64,000 nucleotides of DNA from Glacieibacterium sp965200405 (GTDB taxonomy: Bacteria; Pseudomonadota; Alphaproteobacteria; Sphingomonadales; Sphingomonadaceae): assembly GCF_965200405.1 (NCBI RefSeq), contig NZ_OZ241356.1:3038001-3102000 (forward strand), in the 5' to 3' direction. The notes beneath the pieces are model-generated. The model did not search any database. It was not told the origin of the DNA and worked only from the letters and a program-made list of their open reading frames with translations. Both the position numbers and the translations under genes were made by a program. Below, in pieces: positions 1-9,301 of this stretch. Numbering within the stretch: position 1 is the first letter of the stretch; each line of letters opens with the position of its first letter.

Positions 1-1922
<1,922 letters not shown>

Positions 1923-1973
1923 TTCAATCTTTGTTGGCTGAACTTAACAAGAAAATAACGGCACCGTAACGGC

Positions 1974-2001
1974 TTGACGGGTCCGTCTGATCCAAGATAC
2001 T
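1974..2001 (+). promoter_or_regulatory. candidate sigma-70 promoter for the methyltransferase gene
   Basis: TTGACG at 1974-1979 is followed after 16 bases by GATACT at 1996-2001, in a locally AT-rich gap after rpoD. Transcription would begin around 2008, only a few bases before the ATG at 2014, giving an almost leaderless mRNA. This is pattern matching only. Confidence 0.35.
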
Positions 2002-2013
2002 CATCCATAATGG

Positions 2014-2871
2014 ATGAGTATTGAGGTAGTTAGTGTGGCCAAGCTTAGCGTATTAAGCGTAGAACCGGCTTCCGGCTCGCAGCGTGTGATCCAGGCTGCC
2101 AGCCGCTGGTCGCGACGTCAGAACCTCAGGTCGCTCGAGCTTTCCGATCCCCTGCCGGAGATTACAGTGCCGGCCCCGGCCCAGCAAGTACGGCCGTCCA
2201 GCCCGTCCAAGACGCTGTCTCGGCACTTTCGTACACGCCGCGATCATGCCCTGCGCAAGCTGATCCTGGATCGCCGCGCGACGAAGGACGGCACTTTCCG
2301 GATCCTCGATCTCGGCGGCACTGCCGATTACTGGCGTCGGGTCGGTCTCGATTGGCTCAAGGAAAACCAGATCGAGATCACCTGCGTCAACCATCATGCC
2401 ACCGAGTTCAGGGACGCCGGCAACGAGGAGGTCATCAGATTCATCGTCGGAAACGCCTGCGACATGGCCGGTCATGCCGACAACAGCTTTGACTTCGTTC
2501 ATTCCAACAGTGTCATCGAGCATGTCGGGCGCTGGCCGGAGATGCGGGCCTTCGCGCGTGAGGTGATGCGCCTCGCGCCGGCCTATTACGTCCAGACGCC
2601 CTATTACTGGTTTCCTATCGATCCGCACTTCCACCGCGCGCCGTTCTTTCACTGGTTGCCCGAATCGGCGCGGCTCAAGCTGTTGCAGCGGTTCAAGATC
2701 GGCTGGGCCGCGGCGCAACCGGACGTCGACAAGGCCATGAACCTGGTGATGTCGAACATCCTGCTCGACGGCTCGCAATTTCGCGCCTTGTTCCCTGACG
2801 CCCAGCACAGCTACGAGCGCGTCGCGGGGCTGAACAAGTCGTTGATCGCGGTCAAGAACCCGCCGTCCTGA
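2014..2871 (+). CDS. class I SAM-dependent methyltransferase
   Basis: Predicted 285-residue cytoplasmic methyltransferase. Motif I is ILDLGGTADYWRRV (about residues 96-109), followed by the acidic strand-2 end and the post-motif HSNSVIEHVGRW (about 167-178), typical of class I methyltransferases of the UbiE/sugar-methyltransferase type. A basic N-terminal extension of about 70 residues precedes the Rossmann core and has no recognisable domain. The substrate cannot be read from the sequence. A FIVGNACDMAGHADNSFDFVHSN-like stretch resembles enzymes that act on polysaccharide or lipid precursors, but that is only a hint. The gene is monocistronic between rpoD and a convergent gene. ATG 2014 is the first start in frame. 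Confidence 0.75.
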   Translation: MSIEVVSVAKLSVLSVEPASGSQRVIQAASRWSRRQNLRSLELSDPLPEITVPAPAQQVRPSSPSKTLSRHFRTRRDHALRKLILDRRATKDGTFRILDLGGTADYWRRVGLDWLKENQIEITCVNHHATEFRDAGNEEVIRFIVGNACDMAGHADNSFDFVHSNSVIEHVGRWPEMRAFAREVMRLAPAYYVQTPYYWFPIDPHFHRAPFFHWLPESARLKLLQRFKIGWAAAQPDVDKAMNLVMSNILLDGSQFRALFPDAQHSYERVAGLNKSLIAVKNPPS

Positions 2872-2894
2872 GATCGGGCGGCGGACGGCAAGGC

Positions 2895-3806
2895 CTATTC
2901 GTCTCGCCTCGAACACGGCTGCGCCGCCGGTGACCTGGGCACATCGGCGACGATGTTCCCACAGGCGCGCGAGCCCTCCCCGCTGATCAGCACCTGGCTT
3001 TTGATCGCCTTGCCGGTGCGCAGCAGGCGAGCACCCGGCAGAGCCGCTGCATCATTACCCTCGATAACGCTGTTCCTTGCCGAGCTCAGCGTGATGCCAC
3101 GTGGCATGGCGTTGCGACAGATGTTGTCGCGGACCTCGATGCGGTCGAATCCACCATCGTCGGTCGGCACCCCGGCGACGTCCCGGACGTGGTTGCCAAA
3201 AAACACGCATTGCACCGACCCGCTGATCTTGTTGCGCAGCACCTTGATATCGGCGGTCGCAGGCAGGTCCGACCTGCTCCACGCCTGGATACCGTCGGGA
3301 TGGTCGCCGTCCTTGAACAGCTTGCCGCTGGCGTCGTAGATCGGCGGGATCGGGTGAAAGTCGGACATGGTGTTCTCGGCGATCAAGCCGCGACGGGACT
3401 GGGCGATGTCGATGCCGTCCGACACCAGGCCGTGGAAATTCCCGCGCGTGATCGCAAAGTCGGACGTGCGATCGATAACGACGCCCCGCTTGGCACCGCT
3501 GACGTCCAGCCCTTCGATCCTGACGTTGGACGACTGTACCACTTGCACACCGTAACCACCGTCAGCGACGACCGTCGAATTGCGCAGCACGACGCCGCTC
3601 GCCGCACGGATGACGATCTTGGTGAACCTGCCACCGTCGATGACCAGCGGCGGGTCATAATGCACGTCGTTCAGCAGCAACGGCCCGAAGTCGGCCTGCG
3701 AGAGTGCCAGCACGTTCCCCGGAAGCGCTGCCTGCAACCGCGCCGGTAGCATTGCCGGCGTGACCGACAAGCCGGCCGCAGCAAACATGAACGCGATGAA
3801 CGACAT
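2895..3806 (-). CDS. secreted right-handed parallel beta-helix protein
   Basis: Predicted 303-residue exported protein. I chose ATG 3806 because a GGAG lies nine bases upstream and it gives a clean signal peptide (MSFIAFMFAAAGLSVTPAML); a longer frame to 3842 would bury the signal. The body carries repeated beta-helix-like rungs rich in N, V, I and R turns (VVLRNSTVVADGGYGVQVV, VRIEGLDVSGAKRGVVI, LIAENTMSDF, IKVLRNKISGSVQCVFFGNH, IEVRDNICRNA, SVIEGNDAAA). This is the pattern of NosD/pectate-lyase-like Beta_helix domains found in polysaccharide lyases and periplasmic surface proteins. No catalytic residues are assignable. It converges with the methyltransferase gene. Confidence 0.7.
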   Translation of the reverse strand: MSFIAFMFAAAGLSVTPAMLPARLQAALPGNVLALSQADFGPLLLNDVHYDPPLVIDGGRFTKIVIRAASGVVLRNSTVVADGGYGVQVVQSSNVRIEGLDVSGAKRGVVIDRTSDFAITRGNFHGLVSDGIDIAQSRRGLIAENTMSDFHPIPPIYDASGKLFKDGDHPDGIQAWSRSDLPATADIKVLRNKISGSVQCVFFGNHVRDVAGVPTDDGGFDRIEVRDNICRNAMPRGITLSSARNSVIEGNDAAALPGARLLRTGKAIKSQVLISGEGSRACGNIVADVPRSPAAQPCSRRDE

Positions 3807-4101
3807 AAGCGGTACTCCAAACCAGTCTTGCGGAATTAGCATTGTTGTCGCGCCGCAACTTCATGATTACGCGATCGTAGCAAATGTCCTTCGAAGGAAA
3901 ATTATCATCGATAAGTGAACGGAATGGGCGGCCTGGTCCCTCGCCTGCGAACTCTGCACTGCCTGACCCTTTCACAGCATCAGCGCTGCCCGCTGCCGTG
4001 CGGATGCACGGGCGAGATCGTACATAACATCCGACAAGCTTGCTCACACGCCGGAGCCGCACTAGCGGTAACGCTCGCGTAAACCTTGAAAGTTCCGCCA
4101 G
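3807..4101. other. 295-bp gap between divergent genes
   Basis: This gap must hold the promoters of the minus-strand beta-helix gene and the plus-strand MoxR gene. The part near 3840-3920 is AT-rich compared with its surroundings. I see no convincing coding frame, repeat or RNA in it. Confidence 0.5.
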
Positions 4102-4947
<846 letters not shown>

Positions 4948-4949
4948 CG

Positions 4950-5645
4950 CTACTCCGCCAATCGGCCCTCGTGCAGCGTCACGACGCGGTCCATCTGGCG
5001 GGCGAGCGCGATGTTGTGGGTGGCGACGAGGGCGGCACTGCCCTGCCCTCGCACTAGGCGCAGGAATTCGGCGAGGACTTTCGCGGCGGTGAACTCGTCG
5101 AGGTTGCCGGTGGGTTCGTCGGCGAGGACCAGCACCGGCTTGTTGGCCAGGGCGCGGGCGACGGCGACGCGCTGCTGCTCGCCGCCCGAGAGCTGCGACG
5201 GGCGGTGATCGAGGCGGGCGCCCAGACCGAGGTCACCGAGCAACTGGCCGGCGTGCGCGTCGGCGACCGGGCGCGCTGCTCCGGCAATGAGCTGTGGCAG
5301 CACGACGTTCTCGCGCGCGGTGAAGTCGGGCAGCAGATGGTGGAACTGGTAGACGAAGCCCAGCCGGTCGCGGCGGACGCGGGTGCGGGCGGCGGCGTCG
5401 AGCTTTTCGACGCGCTCCCCGGCGATGGTGATCGCGCCCTCGAAGCCGCCCTCGAGCAGCCCGACCGCCTGGAGCATCGTCGACTTGCCGGAGCCCGAGG
5501 GGCCGAGCAGCGCGACGATCTCGCCGGCGCCGACGGTCAGGTCGACGCCGCGCAGCACCTCGATCACGACCTCGCCCTGCTTGAAGCTGCGGCGCAGGCC
5601 CTCGACGACCAGGACGTTAGCGGTGCTGTGGGAGGGATTACTCAT
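4950..5645 (-). CDS. lolD: lipoprotein-releasing ABC transporter ATP-binding protein LolD
   Basis: 231-residue ABC ATPase of the LolCDE machine, which uses ATP to hand outer-membrane lipoproteins from the inner membrane to LolA. Walker A is LLGPSGSGKST (about residues 47-57), the signature is LSGGEQQRVAVARAL and Walker B is VLVLADEPTGNLD. The LolD-specific QFHHLLPDFTARENV Q-loop segment is present. The gene follows the permease gene with an 8-base overlap, so the two are translationally coupled. Length is normal. Confidence 0.93.
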   Translation of the reverse strand: MSNPSHSTANVLVVEGLRRSFKQGEVVIEVLRGVDLTVGAGEIVALLGPSGSGKSTMLQAVGLLEGGFEGAITIAGERVEKLDAAARTRVRRDRLGFVYQFHHLLPDFTARENVVLPQLIAGAARPVADAHAGQLLGDLGLGARLDHRPSQLSGGEQQRVAVARALANKPVLVLADEPTGNLDEFTAAKVLAEFLRLVRGQGSAALVATHNIALARQMDRVVTLHEGRLAE

Positions 5646-6885
5646 AGCGCAGCACCTCGACCGGGTCCGTCGAAGCCGCCTTCCACGCCGGGTAGAGCGT
5701 CGCCAGGAACGACAGCAGCAGCGCCAGGACGACGATGCCGACGGTCTCCACCGGGTCGGTCTTGGATGGCAGGTCGGTCAGGTAGCGCACCGACGGATCC
5801 CACAACTGGGCGCCGGTCATGCGCGCGATCAGGCCGGTGATTGATTCGCGGTAGTAGAGGATGACGAAGCCGAAGATCACGCCGGCGGCGATGCCGACCG
5901 AGCCGATCAGCGTACCGACGACGATGAAGATGCGCATCGTCGCCGCCCGGGTCGCGCCCATCGTGCGCAGGATGGCGATGTCGCGGGTCTTGGCGCGGAC
6001 CAGCATGACCAGCGACGACAGGATGTTGAACGCCGCGACCAGGATGACGATGGCGAGCAGCCAGAACATCACGGTGCGCTCGACGACCAGCGCCTCGAAC
6101 AGCGCCGAATTGGTGGTGCGCCAGTCGCTGATCACCGCGACGCGACGGATCGAATCGGCGAGCGGTGCCATGATCTGCCCGACCTTATCCGGGTCGACGG
6201 TGACGACCTCGATCATGCCGACCGAATTGCCGAGCATCAGCAGCGTCTGCGCGTCGCTCATCGGCATGACCACGAAGGCCTTGTCATAGTCGTAGATGCC
6301 GACTTCGAAGATCGTGACGATGCGGTAGGAGATGATCCGCGGCACGCTGCCGAACGGCGTGATCTGGCCTTGCGGGCTGATCAGGCTGATGGTGTCGCCG
6401 ACCTGCGCGCCGAGCGCCTCGGCCAGCCGTGCACCGATGGCGACGGTGTTGGAGCCGGGCACCAAATCCTTGAAGCTGCCGCGCTTGACGTTGTCGGTCA
6501 TGACCTTGGTCGCGGCGATATCGGGCAGCGTCATGCCGCGGACCAGCACGCCCTCGACGCGGTTGCCGAAGCTCGCCATCAGCGGCTGCTCGATCAGCGG
6601 CGTCGCCTTGGTCACGCCGGGCATCAGGCGGACGCGCGCTGCCAGCGGCTCCCATGCCTCCAGCTTGCCGCCATAGCCCTGAATCACGGCATGGCCGTTG
6701 AGCCCGAGGATGCGATCGAATAGTTCGGCGCGGAAGCCGTTCATCACCGACATGACGATGACCAACGCCGCCACCCCGAGCGCGACCGCTCCCGTCGCGA
6801 TGCTGGCGACAAGGAAGATGAAGCCCTCGCCCCGCCCCGGCAGCAGGTAGCGCTTGGCGATCATGCGCTCGTAGGAGGTGATCAT
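5638..6885 (-). CDS. lolC: lipoprotein-releasing ABC transporter permease LolC/LolE
   Basis: 415-residue MacB/FtsX-type permease, partner of LolD. The N-terminal membrane helix (FLVASIATGAVALGVAALVIVMSVMNGF) is followed by a large periplasmic domain (about residues 50-265) and three C-terminal helices (VMFWLLAIVILVAAFNILSS..., IVVGTLIGSVGIAAGVIFGF, VGIVVLALLLSFLATLYPAW). The coupling-helix region RDIAILRTMGATRA contacts LolD. Only one permease gene is present, as is usual in alphaproteobacteria, where a single LolC/E-like subunit is thought to form a homodimer. The gene lies downstream of proS, separated by a 121-bp inverted repeat. Confidence 0.9.
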   Translation of the reverse strand: MITSYERMIAKRYLLPGRGEGFIFLVASIATGAVALGVAALVIVMSVMNGFRAELFDRILGLNGHAVIQGYGGKLEAWEPLAARVRLMPGVTKATPLIEQPLMASFGNRVEGVLVRGMTLPDIAATKVMTDNVKRGSFKDLVPGSNTVAIGARLAEALGAQVGDTISLISPQGQITPFGSVPRIISYRIVTIFEVGIYDYDKAFVVMPMSDAQTLLMLGNSVGMIEVVTVDPDKVGQIMAPLADSIRRVAVISDWRTTNSALFEALVVERTVMFWLLAIVILVAAFNILSSLVMLVRAKTRDIAILRTMGATRAATMRIFIVVGTLIGSVGIAAGVIFGFVILYYRESITGLIARMTGAQLWDPSVRYLTDLPSKTDPVETVGIVVLALLLSFLATLYPAWKAASTDPVEVLRYE

Positions 6886-6886
6886 C

Positions 6887-7007
6887 GTACTGCTCCCCTA
6901 CCGGAACGGGAGGGGTCGGGGGTGGGACTTGGCATAGGCTCGGCAGACGGACCTTGTGCAAGACCCATCCCCAGCCCTTCCCGTTCCGGGAAGGGGGCAG
7001 GAAGTAC
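6887..7007. repeat. paired inverted repeat (REP-doublet-like element)
   Basis: Two imperfectly complementary arms of about 40 bases face each other: the left arm from GTAC at 6887 to about 6926, the right arm from about 6964 to GTAC at 7007. Both contain CCGGAACGGGA (or its complement) flanked by C- and G-runs, and about 37 bases separate them. The right arm also folds on itself (CCTTCCC/GGGAAGG around a GTTCC loop, 6976-6995). The element fills almost the entire proS-lolC gap and would fold in the polycistronic mRNA. Confidence 0.65.
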
Positions 7008-7015
7008 GTCGCGCA

Positions 7016-8305
7016 TCAAGCGATGAGCCTCGCCAGCGCCGCCTCGACCGACAGTTCGTCGCGGGCGGCGGCACCGCGGCGCTTGAGCTCGACTGTGCCG
7101 GCGGCGACGCCCTTGGGGCCGATGACCAGCTGCCACGGCAGGCCGATCAGGTCGGCAGTGGCGAACTTTGCGCCGCCGCGCTCGTCACGGTCGTCGTAGA
7201 GGACCTCGACACCGGCGGCGGTCAGCTGGTCGTACAGCGCGTCGGCGGCGGTCTTGCAGGCCGTATCATCGGCGCGCAGGTTGATCAGCGCGACCTGGTA
7301 GGGCGCGACCGCGTCGGGCCAGACGATGCCGTCCTTGTCGTGGCTCGCCTCGATGATCGCTCCCATCAGGCGCGACACGCCGATGCCGTAGCTGCCCATC
7401 TGCGGGTGGACGTTGACGCCGTCCGGGCCCTGCACCGACATGCCGAGTGCCTCGGTGTACTTGGTCCCGAAGAAGAAGATGTGGCCGACCTCGATGCCGC
7501 GGCGCGAGCGCAAGCGGTCGGCGGGGACCGGGCAGTCGACGACCTTGGCGTGCTCCTCGGCTTCCATCGCGTAGATCGCGGTCAAGCGCTCGGTGGCGTC
7601 GGCGTCGTTGAGGTCGATGTCCTCCAGCGCGGCGTCGTAGAACACCTCGCTCTCACCGGTGTCCGCCAGGATGTGGAACTCGTGGCTGAGGTCGCCACCG
7701 ATCGGACCGGTCGGGGCGCGCACCGGCACCGCCTTGAGGCCGAGGCGGGCGAAGGTCTTGAGATAGGCGGCGAACATCGCGCGGTAGCTGGCCTGGCCGC
7801 CGGCGGCGTCCATGTCGAAGCTGTAGGCGTCCTTCATCAGGAACTCGCGGCCGCGCATGATGCCGAAGCGCGGGCGGACCTCGTCGCGGAATTTCCACTG
7901 GATGTGGTACAGGCTGCGCGGCAGGTCGCGGTAGCTGCGGACGCCGTCGCGGAAGATCGTGGTGATCATCTCCTCGTTGGTCGGGCCGTACAGCATCTCG
8001 CGGCCGTGGCGGTCCTTGAAGCGCAGCATCTCCGGGCCATAGGCGTCGAAGCGGCCGCTTTCCTTCCACAGCTCGGCGGACTGGATCGTCGGCATCAGCA
8101 GCTCGACGGCGCCGGCGCGGTCCTGCTCGGCGCGGACGATGGCCTCGATCTTGCGCAGCACGCGCAGGCCGAGCGGCAGCCAGGCATAGATGCCCGACGA
8201 AGTCTGGCGGATCAGCCCTGCGCGCAGCATCAACTGATGGCTGACCACCTGCGCGTCGCCCGGCGTCTCCTTGAGGACGGGGAGGAAATATTGCGACAGG
8301 CGCAT
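7016..8305 (-). CDS. proS: proline--tRNA ligase, short alphaproteobacterial form
   Basis: 429-residue class II aminoacyl-tRNA synthetase that charges tRNA-Pro. The start at ATG 8305 (MRLSQYFLPVLKETPGDAQ) matches the family N-terminus; the frame stays open to 8464 but that extension is not conserved-looking. Motif 2 (YHIQWKFRDEVRPRFGIMRGREFLMKD region) and motif 3 (MGSYGIGVSRLMGAI) are present, followed by the anticodon-binding domain. It is much shorter than the roughly 570-residue E. coli enzyme because the Ala-editing insert is missing, as is known for alphaproteobacterial ProRS. Editing would then have to come from a separate protein not seen here. It heads the proS-lolC-lolD block. Confidence 0.93.
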   Translation of the reverse strand: MRLSQYFLPVLKETPGDAQVVSHQLMLRAGLIRQTSSGIYAWLPLGLRVLRKIEAIVRAEQDRAGAVELLMPTIQSAELWKESGRFDAYGPEMLRFKDRHGREMLYGPTNEEMITTIFRDGVRSYRDLPRSLYHIQWKFRDEVRPRFGIMRGREFLMKDAYSFDMDAAGGQASYRAMFAAYLKTFARLGLKAVPVRAPTGPIGGDLSHEFHILADTGESEVFYDAALEDIDLNDADATERLTAIYAMEAEEHAKVVDCPVPADRLRSRRGIEVGHIFFFGTKYTEALGMSVQGPDGVNVHPQMGSYGIGVSRLMGAIIEASHDKDGIVWPDAVAPYQVALINLRADDTACKTAADALYDQLTAAGVEVLYDDRDERGGAKFATADLIGLPWQLVIGPKGVAAGTVELKRRGAAARDELSVEAALARLIA

Positions 8306-8489
8306 GGTGGTCGAAGCTCCGCGAAACTGGTGGCGTCGTGTAGCACGCGGGCGCTCCCGCGCAATCGCCGCACACGGCCGGTACTTTTGCGTACTGTGGC
8401 TCCGGTACAACACAGCCGGCACAAGATGTTGTGAGGGCAAGTTCTTTGATGACACGACCGGCACTTGGCCATATCGATTTGTATGTACC

Positions 8490-8640
8490 GCAGGCCGAAC
8501 GGCCAGGGTTCAGGGTAGATGGCTATAAAGCCACACGATGTCGCAAGTAGCGCGGAGCCAGGGGGCTTAAGGCGCGCTATGGGTGGAAGAGTTTCGGTCT
8601 CGTCACCGCGAGCGCCCGGGGTAACACCCGGGCGTTTTCG
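8490..8640 (+). ncRNA. candidate structured non-coding RNA ending in an intrinsic terminator
   Basis: Five hairpins follow one another on the plus strand: GGCC/GGCC (8493-8504); TGGCT/AGCCA (8520-8533); TAGCGCG/CGCGCTA (8548-8554 with 8573-8579) enclosing AGCC/GGCT (8556-8567); GGTG/CACC (8582-8585 with 8604-8607); and the terminator stem at 8613-8634. No coding region lies upstream on this strand that the terminator could serve. A weak promoter-like pair, TTGATG at 8446 with CATATC at 8470, could start a transcript of about 155 nt. I do not recognise a known RNA family; it could instead be a leader with attenuation for the downstream GST gene. Confidence 0.45.
8613..8638 (+). terminator. rho-independent terminator
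   Basis: Perfect 8-bp GC stem CGCCCGGG (8613-8620) with CCCGGGCG (8627-8634), six-base loop GTAACA, then TTTT (8635-8638) on the plus strand. The opposite strand has no U-run after the stem, so it works in the plus direction. It lies about 40 bases before the GST start. Confidence 0.8.
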
Positions 8641-8674
8641 TTAGTGGACGACACGACTTGTCTAGGGTCGCCAA

Positions 8675-9301
8675 GTGATGATGCTGTATAACGCTCCTTA
8701 CCCAGCGCCCAATCCGCGACGCGTGACGCTGTTCCTTGCCGAGAAGAATATCTCGCTACCGGTAACCGAGCTTTCGTTGCGCCACGGTGAACAGCGCGCC
8801 CCGGAGATGCTGGCGCTCAATCCGCGCGGGCAAGTCCCGTTCCTGGTGCTGGACGACGGGCAGGTCATCGCAGAATCGGTGTCGATCTGCCGATATCTCG
8901 ACGAACTTCATCCCGAGCCGCCGCTGTTCGGTTCCAATGCTGCCGAGCGCGCGCTGACCGACATGTGGATTCGGCGCGTCGAGACCAAATTGGGCGGGCC
9001 CGTCGGCGGTTTCTGGCTGCACGGGCACCCGTTGATGGCCAAGCGGCACGACCAGATCCCGGCTTACGCGCAGTCGAGCCGACAACTGGTGATCGAGGCG
9101 TTACGCTGGTTCGACGAACAACTCGCCGGGCACGAGTGGCTGGCGGGCGACTGCTACAGCCTTGCCGATATCGTATTGCTGACGACCGTCGACTTCGCCG
9201 CCTGGATCGGCATTCCTCTAGACGAGGACAATCGTGCCCTGCTCGACTGGCACCGACGTGCCTCGGCCCGCTATCCGGCGGCGATCACTCCGCCGCAATA
9301 G
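8675..9301 (+). CDS. glutathione S-transferase family protein
   Basis: About 208 residues. The N-terminal thioredoxin-fold domain (MLYNAPYPAPNPRRVTLFLAEK, with NPRGQVPFLVLDDGQVIAESVSICRYLDE around residues 45-75) contains the cis-Pro and the glutathione-binding ES motif. The all-alpha C-terminal domain includes the conserved GDCYSLADIVLLTTVDF capping motif. The exact start is ambiguous because GTG 8675, ATG 8678 and ATG 8681 are consecutive; AGGG at 8664 favours any of them. The substrate is unknown. The last 17 bases overlap the convergent GH1-RmlD gene. One of three GST genes in the window. Confidence 0.88.
   Translation: MMMLYNAPYPAPNPRRVTLFLAEKNISLPVTELSLRHGEQRAPEMLALNPRGQVPFLVLDDGQVIAESVSICRYLDELHPEPPLFGSNAAERALTDMWIRRVETKLGGPVGGFWLHGHPLMAKRHDQIPAYAQSSRQLVIEALRWFDEQLAGHEWLAGDCYSLADIVLLTTVDFAAWIGIPLDEDNRALLDWHRRASARYPAAITPPQ

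Larger units (their letters stand above)
8306..8674. other. 369-bp intergenic region with no supported protein gene
   Basis: This gap separates the minus-strand proS start from the plus-strand GST gene. Its first part should carry the proS promoter. Its second part (8490-8640) is densely palindromic and ends in an intrinsic terminator pointing away from proS; see the separate RNA entry. An 85-codon plus-strand frame (8271-8528) runs through it but overlaps proS and has no family-like content, so I do not call it. Confidence 0.6.

Noticed and set aside
6956..8434. A 492-codon plus-strand frame
   Set aside because: Antisense to proS; its first codons come from the inverted repeat. No recognisable domain.
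8271..8528. An 85-codon plus-strand frame in the proS-GST gap
   Set aside because: It begins inside proS on the other strand, lacks a ribosome-binding site and has no protein-like composition. The region is better explained by RNA structure.
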